NCBI RefSeq assembly: GCF_023218175.1
Contig: NZ_JALPTH010000008.1
Span: 1-64,000 of the forward strand
DNA length: 64,000 nucleotides
Direction of reading: 5' to 3'
Origin: Streptomyces lichenis
Lineage (GTDB): Bacteria > Actinomycetota > Actinomycetes > Streptomycetales > Streptomycetaceae
Part shown: one piece after another, positions 32,629-40,946 of the stretch
Layout of the letters: each line of letters starts with the position of its first letter
Numbering within the stretch: the stretch's first letter is position 1
Notes under the pieces: generated by a model
What the model saw: the letters and a program-made list of their open reading frames with translations, nothing else
Told to the model about the DNA's origin: nothing
Databases searched by the model: none
Program-made: the position numbers and the translations under genes

Positions 32629-35600
32629 ATGGAGCCCGCACTGATCGGCACCCGTCTGGCGTCCAGCGTGATGGGGCCGCTGGTCAAGAAGCTGTTTGTG
32701 TCGGACGGTCCCGGCGCCGGTCTCACCGGTCACCACCGCCGGATCCGCCTCTCCTCCCTGGTCTCCTTCCGCGGCGAGAAGCGCAGCCTCACCGAGAAGG
32801 ACGTCCGCAAGCTCGCCGCCACCCTGGTCCAGGACGCCGTGACCGGCCCCGGTGAGCCGCCCTTCCCTCCCACCGAGGCGGAGCCCGTCACCGAGGCCCT
32901 GACCCGCCGGCTGCTCGCCCTGGGCGACCTCGACATGGACGACGTCCAGGCGGTCCGCCTGGGCCACCAGCAGCTCGCCACCCGCCTCCGCACCGCCGCC
33001 GGCCCTCCCGACGGCTTCTCCACCGACGCCGCCCGCTTCCTGGACACCCTCACGGAGTGGGCCTGCCTGCACATCCTCCAGTTCTTCACCCAGCGCTCGA
33101 CCTTCGTAGCCCGCGCCCTGGTCGAGCAGGCCCGGGGCCAGGACGAACTGATCGCCCGTACCGACCTGCTCCTCTCCCGCCTCCCGACCCCCCTCGCCGA
33201 GGACGCGGCCTTCGAGCGCCGCTACCACGAGTACATCGCCCGCAAGCACGGCCAGTTGACGATCTACGGCATCGACCTGCACAACTCCCCCGACCGCTGG
33301 CCGCTCGACGGGGCGTACCTCTCCCTGGAGGCCCTGGAGACGGCCTCCCCCGAGCCGCGCCTTGGTGAGCCCTGGATCCAGGCACTCCCCTCCGGCCCCC
33401 TCCCCGCCGACCAGGCACTCGCCCAGCACGGCCGGGTGCTGCTGCGCGGGGTGGCGGGGTCCGGCAAGAGCACCCTGGTCCAGTGGCTGGCCGTCTCCGC
33501 CTCCCCGGACGCCACCGACCCCCGGATGTCCTACCTTCGCGACCGCGTCCCGCTGGTCCTCCCCCTCCGCATCCTCAGCCGCCACGGCGAGCGCCTGCCC
33601 ACCCCCGACCGCTTCCTCTCCGCCGCAGGGTGCCCGCTCACCCCGCCCGACGGCTGGGTGGACCGGGTGCTCTCCACCGGCCGGGGCCTGGTCCTCATCG
33701 ACGGCATCGACGAGGTGCCCGAGCCCGAACGCGAACGGGCCCGCCGCTGGCTCCGCGACCTGCTCGCCCTCTACGAGGGCCCCAACCGCTGGCTGGTCAC
33801 CTCCCGCCCCTCGGCGGTACGGGACGAGTGGCTGCGCACCGAGGGCTTCACCGACCTCTCCCTCACCCCCATGGGCCGCGCCGAGACCGCCGCCTTCGTC
33901 CACCGCTGGCACACCGCGGCGGGCGAGGACGCCCCGCACGAGCAGGCCCTGCTCTCCGCCCTCCGCACCAAACAGGACCTGGCCAGGCTCGCCACCAACC
34001 CCCTCATGTGCGGCCTGATCTGCGCCCTGCATCGCGACCGCAGGGGTTTCCTCCCTCGGGGCCGCAAGGCCCTCTACGACGCCGCCCTCGACATGCTGCT
34101 GGTCCGCCGCGACCGCGAGCGGGACATGGGCACGCCCACCGGGGTCGATCTCACCGAAGCCTCCCAGATCCGCCTCCTCCAGCGCCTCGCCTACTGGCTG
34201 ACGGTCAACGGCCGCCACGTCATGGACGGTTCCCGCGCCCTCGCCCTCATCACCGAGGCCGCCCCCGCCATCCCGGACGTCGCCGCGATCGGCGACCCCG
34301 AGGCGGTCTTCCGCCACCTCCTCCACCGCAGCGGCCTGCTCCGCGCCCCCACCGCCGACACCGTCGACTTCGTCCACCGCACCTTCAAGGACTACCTGGC
34401 CGCCAAGGCCCTCGTGGAGACCGGCTCCTTCGGCCTGCTCGCCGGGCACGCCGCCGACGACGAGTGGGAGGACGTGATCCGCCTGGCGGTCGCCCACGGC
34501 CGCCCCCGCGACTGCGCCGACATCGTCCGCGACCTCCTCGCCGCCGCCGAGGCCGCCCCCGACCGCCGTACCCGCCTGCGCGTCCTGTGCGTCACCGCCG
34601 CCTCGCTCGACCAGGCGGCCGAACTGGACCCGGCGCTACGGCAGCAGGTGCTGGACCGCACGGCGGAGGTGATCCCGGCAGGCTCCCCGGAGGAGGCCCG
34701 GGAGCTGGCGGCCGTGGGGACGGTGGTGCTGGACCTCCTCCCGGGCCCGGACGGCCTGGACGATGAGCAGGCCCGGATGGCCGTGATCGCCGCGACACAC
34801 ATCGAGTCCGACGCGGCGCTGCCGTATCTGGCGCGGTTCGTCCGGCACCCGAGCCTGGGAGTGCGCTCGCAACTCGTCTGGGCTTGGCACCGGTTCGACA
34901 CGACGGCGTACGGAGACGAGATCATCACCCCGCTGGACATGGCGGGCCTCCAGCTGACCGTGGCCTCCGACGACCACGCCGATGCCATCGTGCGGATGGG
35001 GCTGCATCCCGCCAACCTGGATGTGCGCAGGGAGGTGTCGGAGGCGCGCCTCTCCCGCCTCCTCGCCCACCACTCCCCCACCGAACTTCGTTTGTGGGGC
35101 GGGCAATCCGCCGGTGCCCTGCGGCAACTAGGCGCGCAGAGCGCACTGCGCTACCTGGCCGTCCACATCGGCAATCGGTCTTGGAGCGTGGGCTGCCTGC
35201 CCCCTGGCGTCCCGCTGAACCAGCTCCGGCTGCTCCATTCACCGAGCGAGGGGTTCGCGGCCGCGCTCAGGCTCTTCCCCACGTTGCGTACCATCGGCGC
35301 TCCGGCCTCGGCCATAGCGGAGGAGGACTGGCGGGCGATGGCGGAACTACCGCACCTGGAGGCCATCGCCCTCGATGCCGACTCGCTCGCGGCGTGCCCG
35401 GCTGATGTGCGACTTGAGGGTGTCAAGCACGCGGTCGTCGGAGGCGCCAGCGAGGAGATGACGACGAACCGGCTGGCAGAGGTGTTCCCCTCGCTTCGCC
35501 GCCTCACCTTCATCGACTCGGTGACGGTCGATCTCTCCCATCTGGCCAACCTGCCCCATCTGGAACACGTCACAAGCGCCGGCTCTGAGCTGCGCGGCCG

Positions 35601-35637
35601 AGACCTCCTCCCCCCGCATGTCCGGGTCGACGTATGA
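32629..35637 (+). CDS. NACHT-domain (NLR-like) STAND ATPase
   Basis: This 1002-residue protein has an N-terminal helical region (about 1-250, MEPALIGTRLASSVMGPLVKKL onward) like those preceding NACHT in actinobacteria. The NACHT core follows: Walker A GVAGSGKST (274-282, Lys280), Walker B LVLIDGIDEVP (354-364) with the extra Asp/Glu usual for NACHT, and sensor LVTSRPS (389-395). After the winged-helix and HEAT-like middle, the C-terminus (about 820-1000) has leucine-rich, LRR-like strands (LRTIGAPAS, LEAIALDADSL, LRRLTFIDSVTVDLSHL). Bacterial NACHT proteins are known antiphage sensors. It has no recognisable effector domain and overlaps a HAD gene (ATGA). Confidence 0.9.
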   Translation: MEPALIGTRLASSVMGPLVKKLFVSDGPGAGLTGHHRRIRLSSLVSFRGEKRSLTEKDVRKLAATLVQDAVTGPGEPPFPPTEAEPVTEALTRRLLALGDLDMDDVQAVRLGHQQLATRLRTAAGPPDGFSTDAARFLDTLTEWACLHILQFFTQRSTFVARALVEQARGQDELIARTDLLLSRLPTPLAEDAAFERRYHEYIARKHGQLTIYGIDLHNSPDRWPLDGAYLSLEALETASPEPRLGEPWIQALPSGPLPADQALAQHGRVLLRGVAGSGKSTLVQWLAVSASPDATDPRMSYLRDRVPLVLPLRILSRHGERLPTPDRFLSAAGCPLTPPDGWVDRVLSTGRGLVLIDGIDEVPEPERERARRWLRDLLALYEGPNRWLVTSRPSAVRDEWLRTEGFTDLSLTPMGRAETAAFVHRWHTAAGEDAPHEQALLSALRTKQDLARLATNPLMCGLICALHRDRRGFLPRGRKALYDAALDMLLVRRDRERDMGTPTGVDLTEASQIRLLQRLAYWLTVNGRHVMDGSRALALITEAAPAIPDVAAIGDPEAVFRHLLHRSGLLRAPTADTVDFVHRTFKDYLAAKALVETGSFGLLAGHAADDEWEDVIRLAVAHGRPRDCADIVRDLLAAAEAAPDRRTRLRVLCVTAASLDQAAELDPALRQQVLDRTAEVIPAGSPEEARELAAVGTVVLDLLPGPDGLDDEQARMAVIAATHIESDAALPYLARFVRHPSLGVRSQLVWAWHRFDTTAYGDEIITPLDMAGLQLTVASDDHADAIVRMGLHPANLDVRREVSEARLSRLLAHHSPTELRLWGGQSAGALRQLGAQSALRYLAVHIGNRSWSVGCLPPGVPLNQLRLLHSPSEGFAAALRLFPTLRTIGAPASAIAEEDWRAMAELPHLEAIALDADSLAACPADVRLEGVKHAVVGGASEEMTTNRLAEVFPSLRRLTFIDSVTVDLSHLANLPHLEHVTSAGSELRGRDLLPPHVRVDV

Positions 35638-36209
35638 CCCACACCGCCAAGCCCCGCCGCCCCCTCCTCTTCCTCGACGTGGACGGCCCCCTCAACCCCT
35701 ACGCGGCCCAGCCCGAGCGGCGCCCCGAGGGCTACACCACCATCCGCGTCCCCCGGGCGACCGACTCCGCCCTAGTGTCCGGGCGGCCCTGGTCCAGCCG
35801 CAAGCCCCTGCGCCTCTGGCTCAACCCCGCCCACGGCCCCGCCCTCCTCCGCCTCGGCTTCGAGCTCTGCTGGGCCACCACCTGGATGGACGAGGCCAAC
35901 CGCTGGATCGCCCCCGTCATCGGCCTGCCCGCCCTCCCCTTCGTGGACTTCGGCGACGCCCTGCACCGCGAGCGCCCCGACGGGGTGCACTGGAAGACGG
36001 ACCCCCTGCTCGCCTACGCCGACGGCCGCCCCTTCGCCTGGGTGGACGACGAGCAGAGCGCCGCCGACGAAACCCACGTGGCCGCCCACCACCCCGCCCC
36101 CGCCCTGCTCCGCCACGTCAACCCGCGCCTCGGCCTCCGCGACCGCGACTTCACCGCCCTCGCAACCTTCGCCGCCTCCCCCAACCCCGCCCCACAAGCC
36201 CAGACCTGA
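35634..36209 (+). CDS. HAD-fold hydrolase-like partner of the NACHT gene
   Basis: The 191-residue protein has HAD motif I LLFLDVDGPLNPY (Asp15, Asp17), a Thr-containing motif II in CWATTWMDEAN, a Lys in VHWKTDPLL and acidic motif IV in FAWVDDEQSA. Phosphatase activity is expected from the motifs; the cap is small, so a protein or nucleic-acid substrate is possible. Its ATG overlaps the NACHT stop codon, so its translation depends on the NACHT gene. Related HAD proteins exist elsewhere in Streptomyces without NACHT, so the link could be incidental. Confidence 0.83.
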   Translation: MTHTAKPRRPLLFLDVDGPLNPYAAQPERRPEGYTTIRVPRATDSALVSGRPWSSRKPLRLWLNPAHGPALLRLGFELCWATTWMDEANRWIAPVIGLPALPFVDFGDALHRERPDGVHWKTDPLLAYADGRPFAWVDDEQSAADETHVAAHHPAPALLRHVNPRLGLRDRDFTALATFAASPNPAPQAQT

Positions 36210-36263
36210 AGTGGCCCCCATGCACCACACCCGCTCGACCGGCCCCTCCGGCTTCCGGTAGCC

Positions 36264-36284
36264 CCGCCAGGACACACCTGGCGG
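36264..36284 (+). terminator. Hairpin after the NACHT-HAD unit
   Basis: A perfect 8-bp stem CCGCCAGG/CCTGGCGG (36264-36271, 36277-36284) with loop ACACA lies 55 bases after the HAD stop and 20 bases before the next start. It may end the operon or tune read-through. Confidence 0.65.
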
Positions 36285-36304
36285 TCGTCACCCCGGAGAG
36301 CCCG

Positions 36305-36694
36305 ATGGCACGCACCGCCCACCACCTCCCCCTGTCCCTCAACCGCCTTACCCCCGACCGCCCACCCGGCGGCAGCCCCCTCCGCTCGGTCGTCGTCCAC
36401 GACCTCCGCTACAGCGCACGCGAACTCGCCGACGCCGTACGCGAGTCCCGCCGACCCCGCCCCCGCGCGATCCGCCGCCAGGTGGACTTCCGCTCCTTTC
36501 CCCGGCACACCCATGACCCCTCCGTCGCCCGGTGGTCGGCCCAGGAGGAACGCCGCGCCCGGCAACGGCTGCGGAGCCGGCTGGGCGCTTCCCTCCGCCT
36601 GGTCAACTCCCCCACCGGACTGGCCCGCCACGCCGCCGAGACCGTGGACATCCCCCCGACCCGGCACCGGCGCGGCTCGCTCTGGCTGGCCTAG
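36305..36694 (+). CDS. Small basic protein, Streptomyces hypothetical
   Basis: The 129-residue, very Arg-rich protein begins MARTAHHLPLSLNRLTPDRP. Conserved-looking segments are LRSVVVHDLRYSARELADAVRESRRPRPRAIRRQVD, SVARWSAQEERRARQRLRSRLG and the C-terminal PTRHRRGSLWLA. I recall similar proteins in Streptomyces but no known function. No membrane or signal segment is seen; the charge suggests nucleic-acid or ribosome contact, which is a guess. Confidence 0.7.
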   Translation: MARTAHHLPLSLNRLTPDRPPGGSPLRSVVVHDLRYSARELADAVRESRRPRPRAIRRQVDFRSFPRHTHDPSVARWSAQEERRARQRLRSRLGASLRLVNSPTGLARHAAETVDIPPTRHRRGSLWLA

Positions 36695-36727
36695 TAGCGC
36701 TTCGCCGACTCCCGGATCCATCCAGCG

Positions 36728-36773
36728 GAGTGAGCACTCACTCATTGACGGAGTGAGTGCTCACTCCGTAAGC
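36728..36773 (+). promoter_or_regulatory. Double-palindrome operator and leaderless promoter of TetR gene
   Basis: Two perfect 16-base palindromes, GAGTGAG-CA-CTCACTC (36728-36743) and GAGTGAG-TG-CTCACTC (36751-36766), are inverted copies of each other. A TTGACG -35 (36745-36750) sits between them, the second palindrome fills nearly the whole 17-base spacer, and the -10 would be GTAAGC (36768-36773). The ATG at 36782 is then at or next to the transcript start. Confidence 0.8.
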
Positions 36774-36781
36774 TCGTCGTC

Positions 36782-37393
36782 ATGACAGCACCCAAGGAGA
36801 ATCAGACCACCCGCCGCCGCGCCCCCGGAATGTCGCCGGAGCAGCGCCGCGAAATGATCATCCGCACCGCGATCCCGCTGATCACCGAGTACGGCTCCGC
36901 CGTGACCACCGCGAAGATCGCTCGCGCCGCGGGCATCGGCGAGGGCACGATCTTCCGCGTCTTCGCCGACAAGGACCAGCTGCTGCAAGCCTGCATCGCG
37001 GAGGCGCTCTCCCCCGAGCACGCGATCCGCGAGCTGGACGCCATTGACGTGTCCCAGCCGCTGCCCGACCGGCTCGCCGAGGCGGCCGAGGCGCTGCAAG
37101 CGCACATGGACCGGCTCGGCGCGATCATCGGCTCGCTGGGGCACGGCGGCGGCAAGCACCCCGGCACGGTGCGCGGCGCAGGCCGCGACGACTCGACCAC
37201 CCGTATCCGCGCGGCCCTCGCGGAGCTGCTGGAGCCCGAAGAGGCCACCCTGCGCCGACCGCCGGAGCAGATCGCGGCCCTCTTCATCGGGCTGCTCTTC
37301 ACCCAACCCCGCACCGACGGCGAGCCCGACCTGACCCCACGGGAACTGGTGGACGTCTTCCTGCACGGAGCACTCTCGGGGAGCGCCGAGTGA
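36782..37393 (+). CDS. TetR-family regulator, probably autoregulated
   Basis: The 203-residue repressor has a TetR domain: QRREMIIRTAIPLITEYGSAVTTAKIARAAGIGEGTIFRVFADKDQLLQACI. The C-terminal ligand domain contains a Gly/His loop (GHGGGKHPGTVRGAGRDDS). The promoter upstream is covered by two perfect palindromes and gives a leaderless mRNA, so the protein most likely represses itself. No transporter or enzyme gene is next to it; its other targets must be elsewhere. Confidence 0.92.
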   Translation: MTAPKENQTTRRRAPGMSPEQRREMIIRTAIPLITEYGSAVTTAKIARAAGIGEGTIFRVFADKDQLLQACIAEALSPEHAIRELDAIDVSQPLPDRLAEAAEALQAHMDRLGAIIGSLGHGGGKHPGTVRGAGRDDSTTRIRAALAELLEPEEATLRRPPEQIAALFIGLLFTQPRTDGEPDLTPRELVDVFLHGALSGSAE

Positions 37394-37541
37394 GCCGCGG
37401 ACCAGTGGCCGCCGCGGTCTGGCCATCCCAGGGCGGCGGCCTCCAAGAGGCTTGGATCGGTCCGGTGACCTACGACACCACTCCCACTGAATCAGACACC
37501 TAAGGCCGCTCTCGCCGTATCGCTTGGGACAGCATGGGCGT

Positions 37542-38018
37542 ATGAACATCGATCAACTGCCGCGTGAGGCGAAAGTCATCGACTCAGCCTCGCTGGTCAG
37601 GTTGGAAGAGCGGGCAGGCACCCTCCGTCTGAGCCAGCGGCTGGACCCGGCATGGGTGCGAGCGAACGCGGCGCCCGACGGAACCCACTACCTGTGGCCC
37701 GCCCTGTGGCACAGTCTGTCCCATCGCCCCGCGCTTCCCCGTCAGTTGCGGTGCGAGCTGCTGATCGCGCTGCGCACCGGTGACCATGTGCAGAGCCTGC
37801 TCGACATACTTCCCGACGACTTCGGCCCGCTGCCGAGGCTGATGTCACGCGAAGAAGGCATGAGGGTCAGTGAGCTGTATGGCCGTTCCCCTTCGGTCCG
37901 GGAATGGCTCCTCCTCCACGAGGACGAGGGATCAGGGTCGGCGGTGACCGAGTCAACGCTCCGACTCCTGAACCCTCCTCCCCCCGATCAGGACAGTGGA
38001 TCACATGCACCCCACTGA
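37542..38018 (+). CDS. Hypothetical protein, accessory
   Basis: I do not recognise this 158-residue protein. It begins MNIDQLPREAKVIDSASLVRLEERAGTLRLSQRLDPAWVRANAAPDG, with a central Leu/Trp-rich helix region (HYLWPALWHSLSHRPALPRQLRCELLIALRTGD), and ends in a low-complexity PPPPDQDSGSHAPH. No membrane segment is seen. Its base composition is less GC-biased than the neighbours, fitting acquired DNA. It overlaps the next gene. Confidence 0.65.
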   Translation: MNIDQLPREAKVIDSASLVRLEERAGTLRLSQRLDPAWVRANAAPDGTHYLWPALWHSLSHRPALPRQLRCELLIALRTGDHVQSLLDILPDDFGPLPRLMSREEGMRVSELYGRSPSVREWLLLHEDEGSGSAVTESTLRLLNPPPPDQDSGSHAPH

Positions 38019-38568
38019 CCTGGACTTCTACGCTCATGTGGCCACCCACGGCGACATACTGGGCGCCGGGATCTCCGCGCCGCCCGCCCAGTGGGAGGCA
38101 GCGTTGGGGCCCGGCTACCTGGACGACACCTCACCCGGACTCATGCGCCGAGACCACGGCCTGGTGGAGCTCTCCTTCGCGGAGGACGACGAGGGTACGT
38201 GGTCCTGCTTCGGCATCAGCGTGCGGGCGCACCGCCTCTTTACCGGCGACGCCTCCACGGCACCGGAGCCGCTGCGCTCCGCGTACGGGCCCTTCGCGAC
38301 CAAGCTCACGTTCGACCAGCTCAGCGCCGCCCTCACCGCCCGCGGACTCTCGATCGAGCTCGAAGACGGGACGGGCGAGGACGTCCACCAGTACCGGGTG
38401 CCGCAGTCCGGAGCGAGGATCTTCGTCGTCGCCGACCCCGATCCCCACGGATACGGCGAGTCCGATCCGCACGAGCCCGCCAGACGCGCGCGAGGAGACG
38501 TCTGGTCCATCTCCCTGGCCCCGTCCTGGTGGTCGGCGGCGGAAAGCAGCGGATCACCCAAGGACTGA
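37996..38568 (+). CDS. Hypothetical protein overlapping the previous gene
   Basis: This is a 190-residue acidic protein of unknown function. The start is a GTG at 37996 or, more likely, the ATG at 38005 (MHPTDLDFYAHVATHGDILGAGISAPPAQWEAALG); either overlaps the upstream gene. Segments such as MRRDHGLVELSFAEDDEGTWSCFGISVRAHRL and SISLAPSWWSA look like a small alpha/beta domain of the kind seen in immunity-type proteins. I cannot assign a family. Confidence 0.68.
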   Translation: MDHMHPTDLDFYAHVATHGDILGAGISAPPAQWEAALGPGYLDDTSPGLMRRDHGLVELSFAEDDEGTWSCFGISVRAHRLFTGDASTAPEPLRSAYGPFATKLTFDQLSAALTARGLSIELEDGTGEDVHQYRVPQSGARIFVVADPDPHGYGESDPHEPARRARGDVWSISLAPSWWSAAESSGSPKD

Positions 38569-38610
38569 CCCGGGAGGAGCACGAGGAGCGGCCCTCTACC
38601 ATCCCCTGCC

Positions 38611-38871
38611 ATGGCAACCGTGATCGTGACCATCGGACTGGCGTTCGTCGGCTACCTCTTGACGTATCTCAACGGACTGCGCCTGGCCCAGCGGCAGGCC
38701 CGGCTCACCCGCGTCAACCAGCAGCTCAGCGACTTCTACGGGCCGCTGTTCGCCCTGATGGAGGCCAACAGCCGGACGTACGACACGTTCTCGGAGAAGT
38801 ACGCCCGGCCCGACAGCCGCGACCCCTTCCGCCATGACGTCGGCCGGCCCGACCGGCAGGCGGCCCGCTGA
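38611..38871 (+). pseudogene. Truncated membrane-anchored protein gene
   Basis: The 86-residue frame starts MATVIVTIGLAFVGYLLTYLNGLRLAQRQARL, one membrane helix followed by a cytosolic helix (NQQLSDFYGPLFALMEANSRTYDTFSEKY). Proteins I recall with this start run to about 200 residues, and this frame stops soon after DPFRHDV. The following 120 bases do not restore it. It is probably a 3'-truncated remnant. Confidence 0.55.
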
Positions 38872-38983
38872 GCGGTGCGCCTCGCCGACTATCCGCATCG
38901 GCGCGGTACGGCGACCTCGCTCCGGTTCGCCGTGCACCAGGAGCGCGACGGACATGCCACCGACTACCTGATCCTCGCGCCCG

Positions 38984-39241
38984 TCGTATGCGGCGCTGTG
39001 GCGCTTCCAGACCAAGGCGAACGGCACCCTGGCCCCGCGCGCCCGGATCGGCTCCGGCTGGGGCCAGTTCACCCAGATCGCCGGCCTCGGTGACCTCAGC
39101 GGTGACCGCAAGCCCGACATCGTCGCCCGCGACAAGCAGGGCGTGCTGTGGCTGTACAAGGGCACCGGCAAGGCGGCGGCCCCCTTCAAGGCCAAGGTCA
39201 GGATCGGCACCGGCTTCAACCAGTACCGCGACCTGTTCTGA
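38984..39241 (+). pseudogene. FG-GAP/VCBS repeat remnant
   Basis: In one frame the sequence reads ...LWRFQTKANGTLAPRARIGSGW, GDLSGDRKPDIVARDKQGVLWLYKGTG and RIGTGFNQYRDLF before a TGA at 39239-39241. These are C-terminal FG-GAP/VCBS beta-propeller blades of a secreted protein. There is no start codon, and the frame is closed by a stop at 38969. It is a gene end left behind by a deletion or insertion. Confidence 0.75.
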
Positions 39242-39328
39242 GCCCTTGAGGTGACCTCGCGCGGACGCCCCGAGCCGCCACCCGGCCGCTCGGGGCGCGC
39301 CGCACGGACGCGGCGGTACGGGGGCGGG

Positions 39329-39535
39329 CTACCGCTCCTCGAACCCGCCGCCCGCGACCCCGCGCACAAACGCGGAGAACCCGGCCGGCGCGAACGCCAG
39401 GGCCGGGCCCTGCGGGTCCTTGCTGTCCCGCAGCGCCACGGCGTCGGCAAGCCGGGCAACCTCCACGCACTGCCCGGTGCCGCCGGAGTAGCTGCTCTTG
39501 CGCCACTCGACGCTGGAGAGATCCATGTCGTTCAT
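39329..39535 (-). CDS. DUF397 protein
   Basis: The 68-residue protein has the typical DUF397 pattern: LSSVEWRKSSYSGGTGQCVEVARLADAVALRDSKDPQGPALAFAPAGFSAFVRGV. In Streptomyces such proteins are encoded next to an XRE regulator with a DUF5753 domain and behave as a toxin/antitoxin-like pair (Scr1/Scr2 type) that influences development and antibiotic output. The ATG overlaps the stop of the XRE gene (ATGA), giving tight coupling. Confidence 0.9.
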   Translation of the reverse strand: MNDMDLSSVEWRKSSYSGGTGQCVEVARLADAVALRDSKDPQGPALAFAPAGFSAFVRGVAGGGFEER

Positions 39536-40410
39536 CCCTGCTGTCGTCCTCTCACGTACTCGCGAACCACTGAAGCAATCAGGCGCGTGGAGTCATCGGG
39601 GCTCAGCGCCTGTGCTCGCAAGTGGTCGAAGGTTTGACTGCACCGGCGTACATCCTCGTCCGTCTCCAGGAACAGATCACCGGTCATGGTTTCCATATAG
39701 ACCAACGAGTGGTCCTCGGCGTCCGGGAAGTCCATCACCACGAAGCCGCCTGGCATGCCGGGGTGTGCTCCGACGCTGAACGGGATGACCTGCAAGGTCA
39801 CATAGGGCTCGGCCGCAAGCTTGGTCAGGTAGTTCAACTGCTCCACCATGACCTCGGTTCCGCCGACTCCTCTCCGCAGTACCGCCTCGTCGATGATGGC
39901 CCACAGCTCAAGGGGCTCGTCGCTCTCGAACACCGCCCGGCGGTCGATGCGAGCCCGGACGAGCCTGTCCAGCTCCCCCGCTGTGACGTTGGGCAGAATG
40001 CCACGGACGACCGCCTGCGCGTAGTCCTCCGTCTGGAGCAGGCCAGGAACGCACGAGGCCTCGTAGTTCCGAACACTCCGCGCCTCGGACTCGAAGCTGA
40101 TGTAGCCGACCAACTCGTCCGGCAGATCGGCGTGGTACGGGCGCAGCCAGCCCTGTTCGTCGGCCTGGCTGGACAGGGCCAGGATCGCCTCGCGCTGCGA
40201 CTCCTCGACGCCGTACTCCTTGAGCAACGTCAGCAGCGTACGCTTCTGCGGCCGGCCCTTCGCGTACTCCAGGCGGTACAGCGTCGCCTGGTTGATGGCC
40301 GTGCTGGCCGCGATCTCTTCCCGGGTCAGACCGGCCTCGCTGCGCAGGCGGCGCATCTCGCGCGCGAGCCTCCGAAGACGAGCGGTCGGCAACTGCCGCT
40401 TGGTGGGCAC
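39532..40410 (-). CDS. XRE-family regulator with DUF5753 domain
   Basis: The 292-residue protein (GTG start, VPTKRQLPTARLRRLAREMRRLRSEAGLTREEIAASTAINQATLYRLEYAKGRPQKRTLLTLLKEYGV) has an N-terminal helix-turn-helix. DUF5753 follows from about residue 75 (RPYHADLPDELVGYISFESEARSVRNYEASCVPGLLQTEDYAQAVV... YVTLQVIPFSVGAHPGMPGGFVVMDFP). It probably controls the DUF397 gene it overlaps and represses its own promoter. It is divergent from the resolvase-like gene 222 bases away. Confidence 0.92.
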   Translation of the reverse strand: MPTKRQLPTARLRRLAREMRRLRSEAGLTREEIAASTAINQATLYRLEYAKGRPQKRTLLTLLKEYGVEESQREAILALSSQADEQGWLRPYHADLPDELVGYISFESEARSVRNYEASCVPGLLQTEDYAQAVVRGILPNVTAGELDRLVRARIDRRAVFESDEPLELWAIIDEAVLRRGVGGTEVMVEQLNYLTKLAAEPYVTLQVIPFSVGAHPGMPGGFVVMDFPDAEDHSLVYMETMTGDLFLETDEDVRRCSQTFDHLRAQALSPDDSTRLIASVVREYVRGRQQG

Positions 40411-40631
40411 TGGTTCGTCCCTTCGTTTGCACGGCTCGCCAAGGCGAGTCTCCCTGACTCCCCACGCCGTGAGCAAGTATCGAACAGATGCAATGAACGC
40501 ATTCGAACGGCTTGCATTACGCCCGACTTGGGAGCACTCTAAGCCTGCGCAAGCATGGCACGCTCAGCGACCGCGTAGTGGCTGAGCGTTGAACAAGCAC
40601 GCCTACGGGTGGTCATCCAAGGAGAGCGACC

Positions 40632-40946
40632 GTGAAACCGTTGATCTTCGGCTATATGCGGGTGCCGCGGGACATGCCCGACGAGGAAGCCCGGCGCAGG
40701 GAAGGCGAGATGGAGGCCTACGCCCAGGCGAACGTCTTCACGCTCGCGACGATCTTCCACGAGTTCGAGGCCGTCCAGCGCTCGGCGTTCGCGGAGCTGA
40801 TCGAGGCGCTGAGGCGGACGGAGGCCCGCCACGTCATCGTCCCCTCCCTCCGCGACCTCGCACTGACCGACCGGCTCCAGGACGCGTTAGTCCTGCAGAT
40901 CGAGTGCGAGGCCCACGCCCAGGTCGTCTCCCTGGACGAGCTGTGA
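40632..40946 (+). CDS. Resolvase-like small protein lacking the catalytic serine
   Basis: The 104-residue protein, MKPLIFGYMRVPRDMPDEEARRREGEMEAYAQANVF onward, resembles the N-terminal part of serine recombinases (YxRVS...). The position of the catalytic Ser is Pro (RVPRD), and no DNA-binding domain follows. It cannot be an active recombinase. Codon 86 is TTA (40887-40889), read in Streptomyces only by the bldA tRNA. The GTG start has GGAGAG at 40621-40626. Its stop overlaps the start of the next gene, so bldA dependence may extend to it. Confidence 0.78.
   Translation: MKPLIFGYMRVPRDMPDEEARRREGEMEAYAQANVFTLATIFHEFEAVQRSAFAELIEALRRTEARHVIVPSLRDLALTDRLQDALVLQIECEAHAQVVSLDEL

Noticed and set aside
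40632..40946. Active site-specific recombinase of a mobile element
   Set aside because: Catalytic Ser is Pro, the C-terminal domain is missing, and no attachment repeats or other mobility genes flank it.
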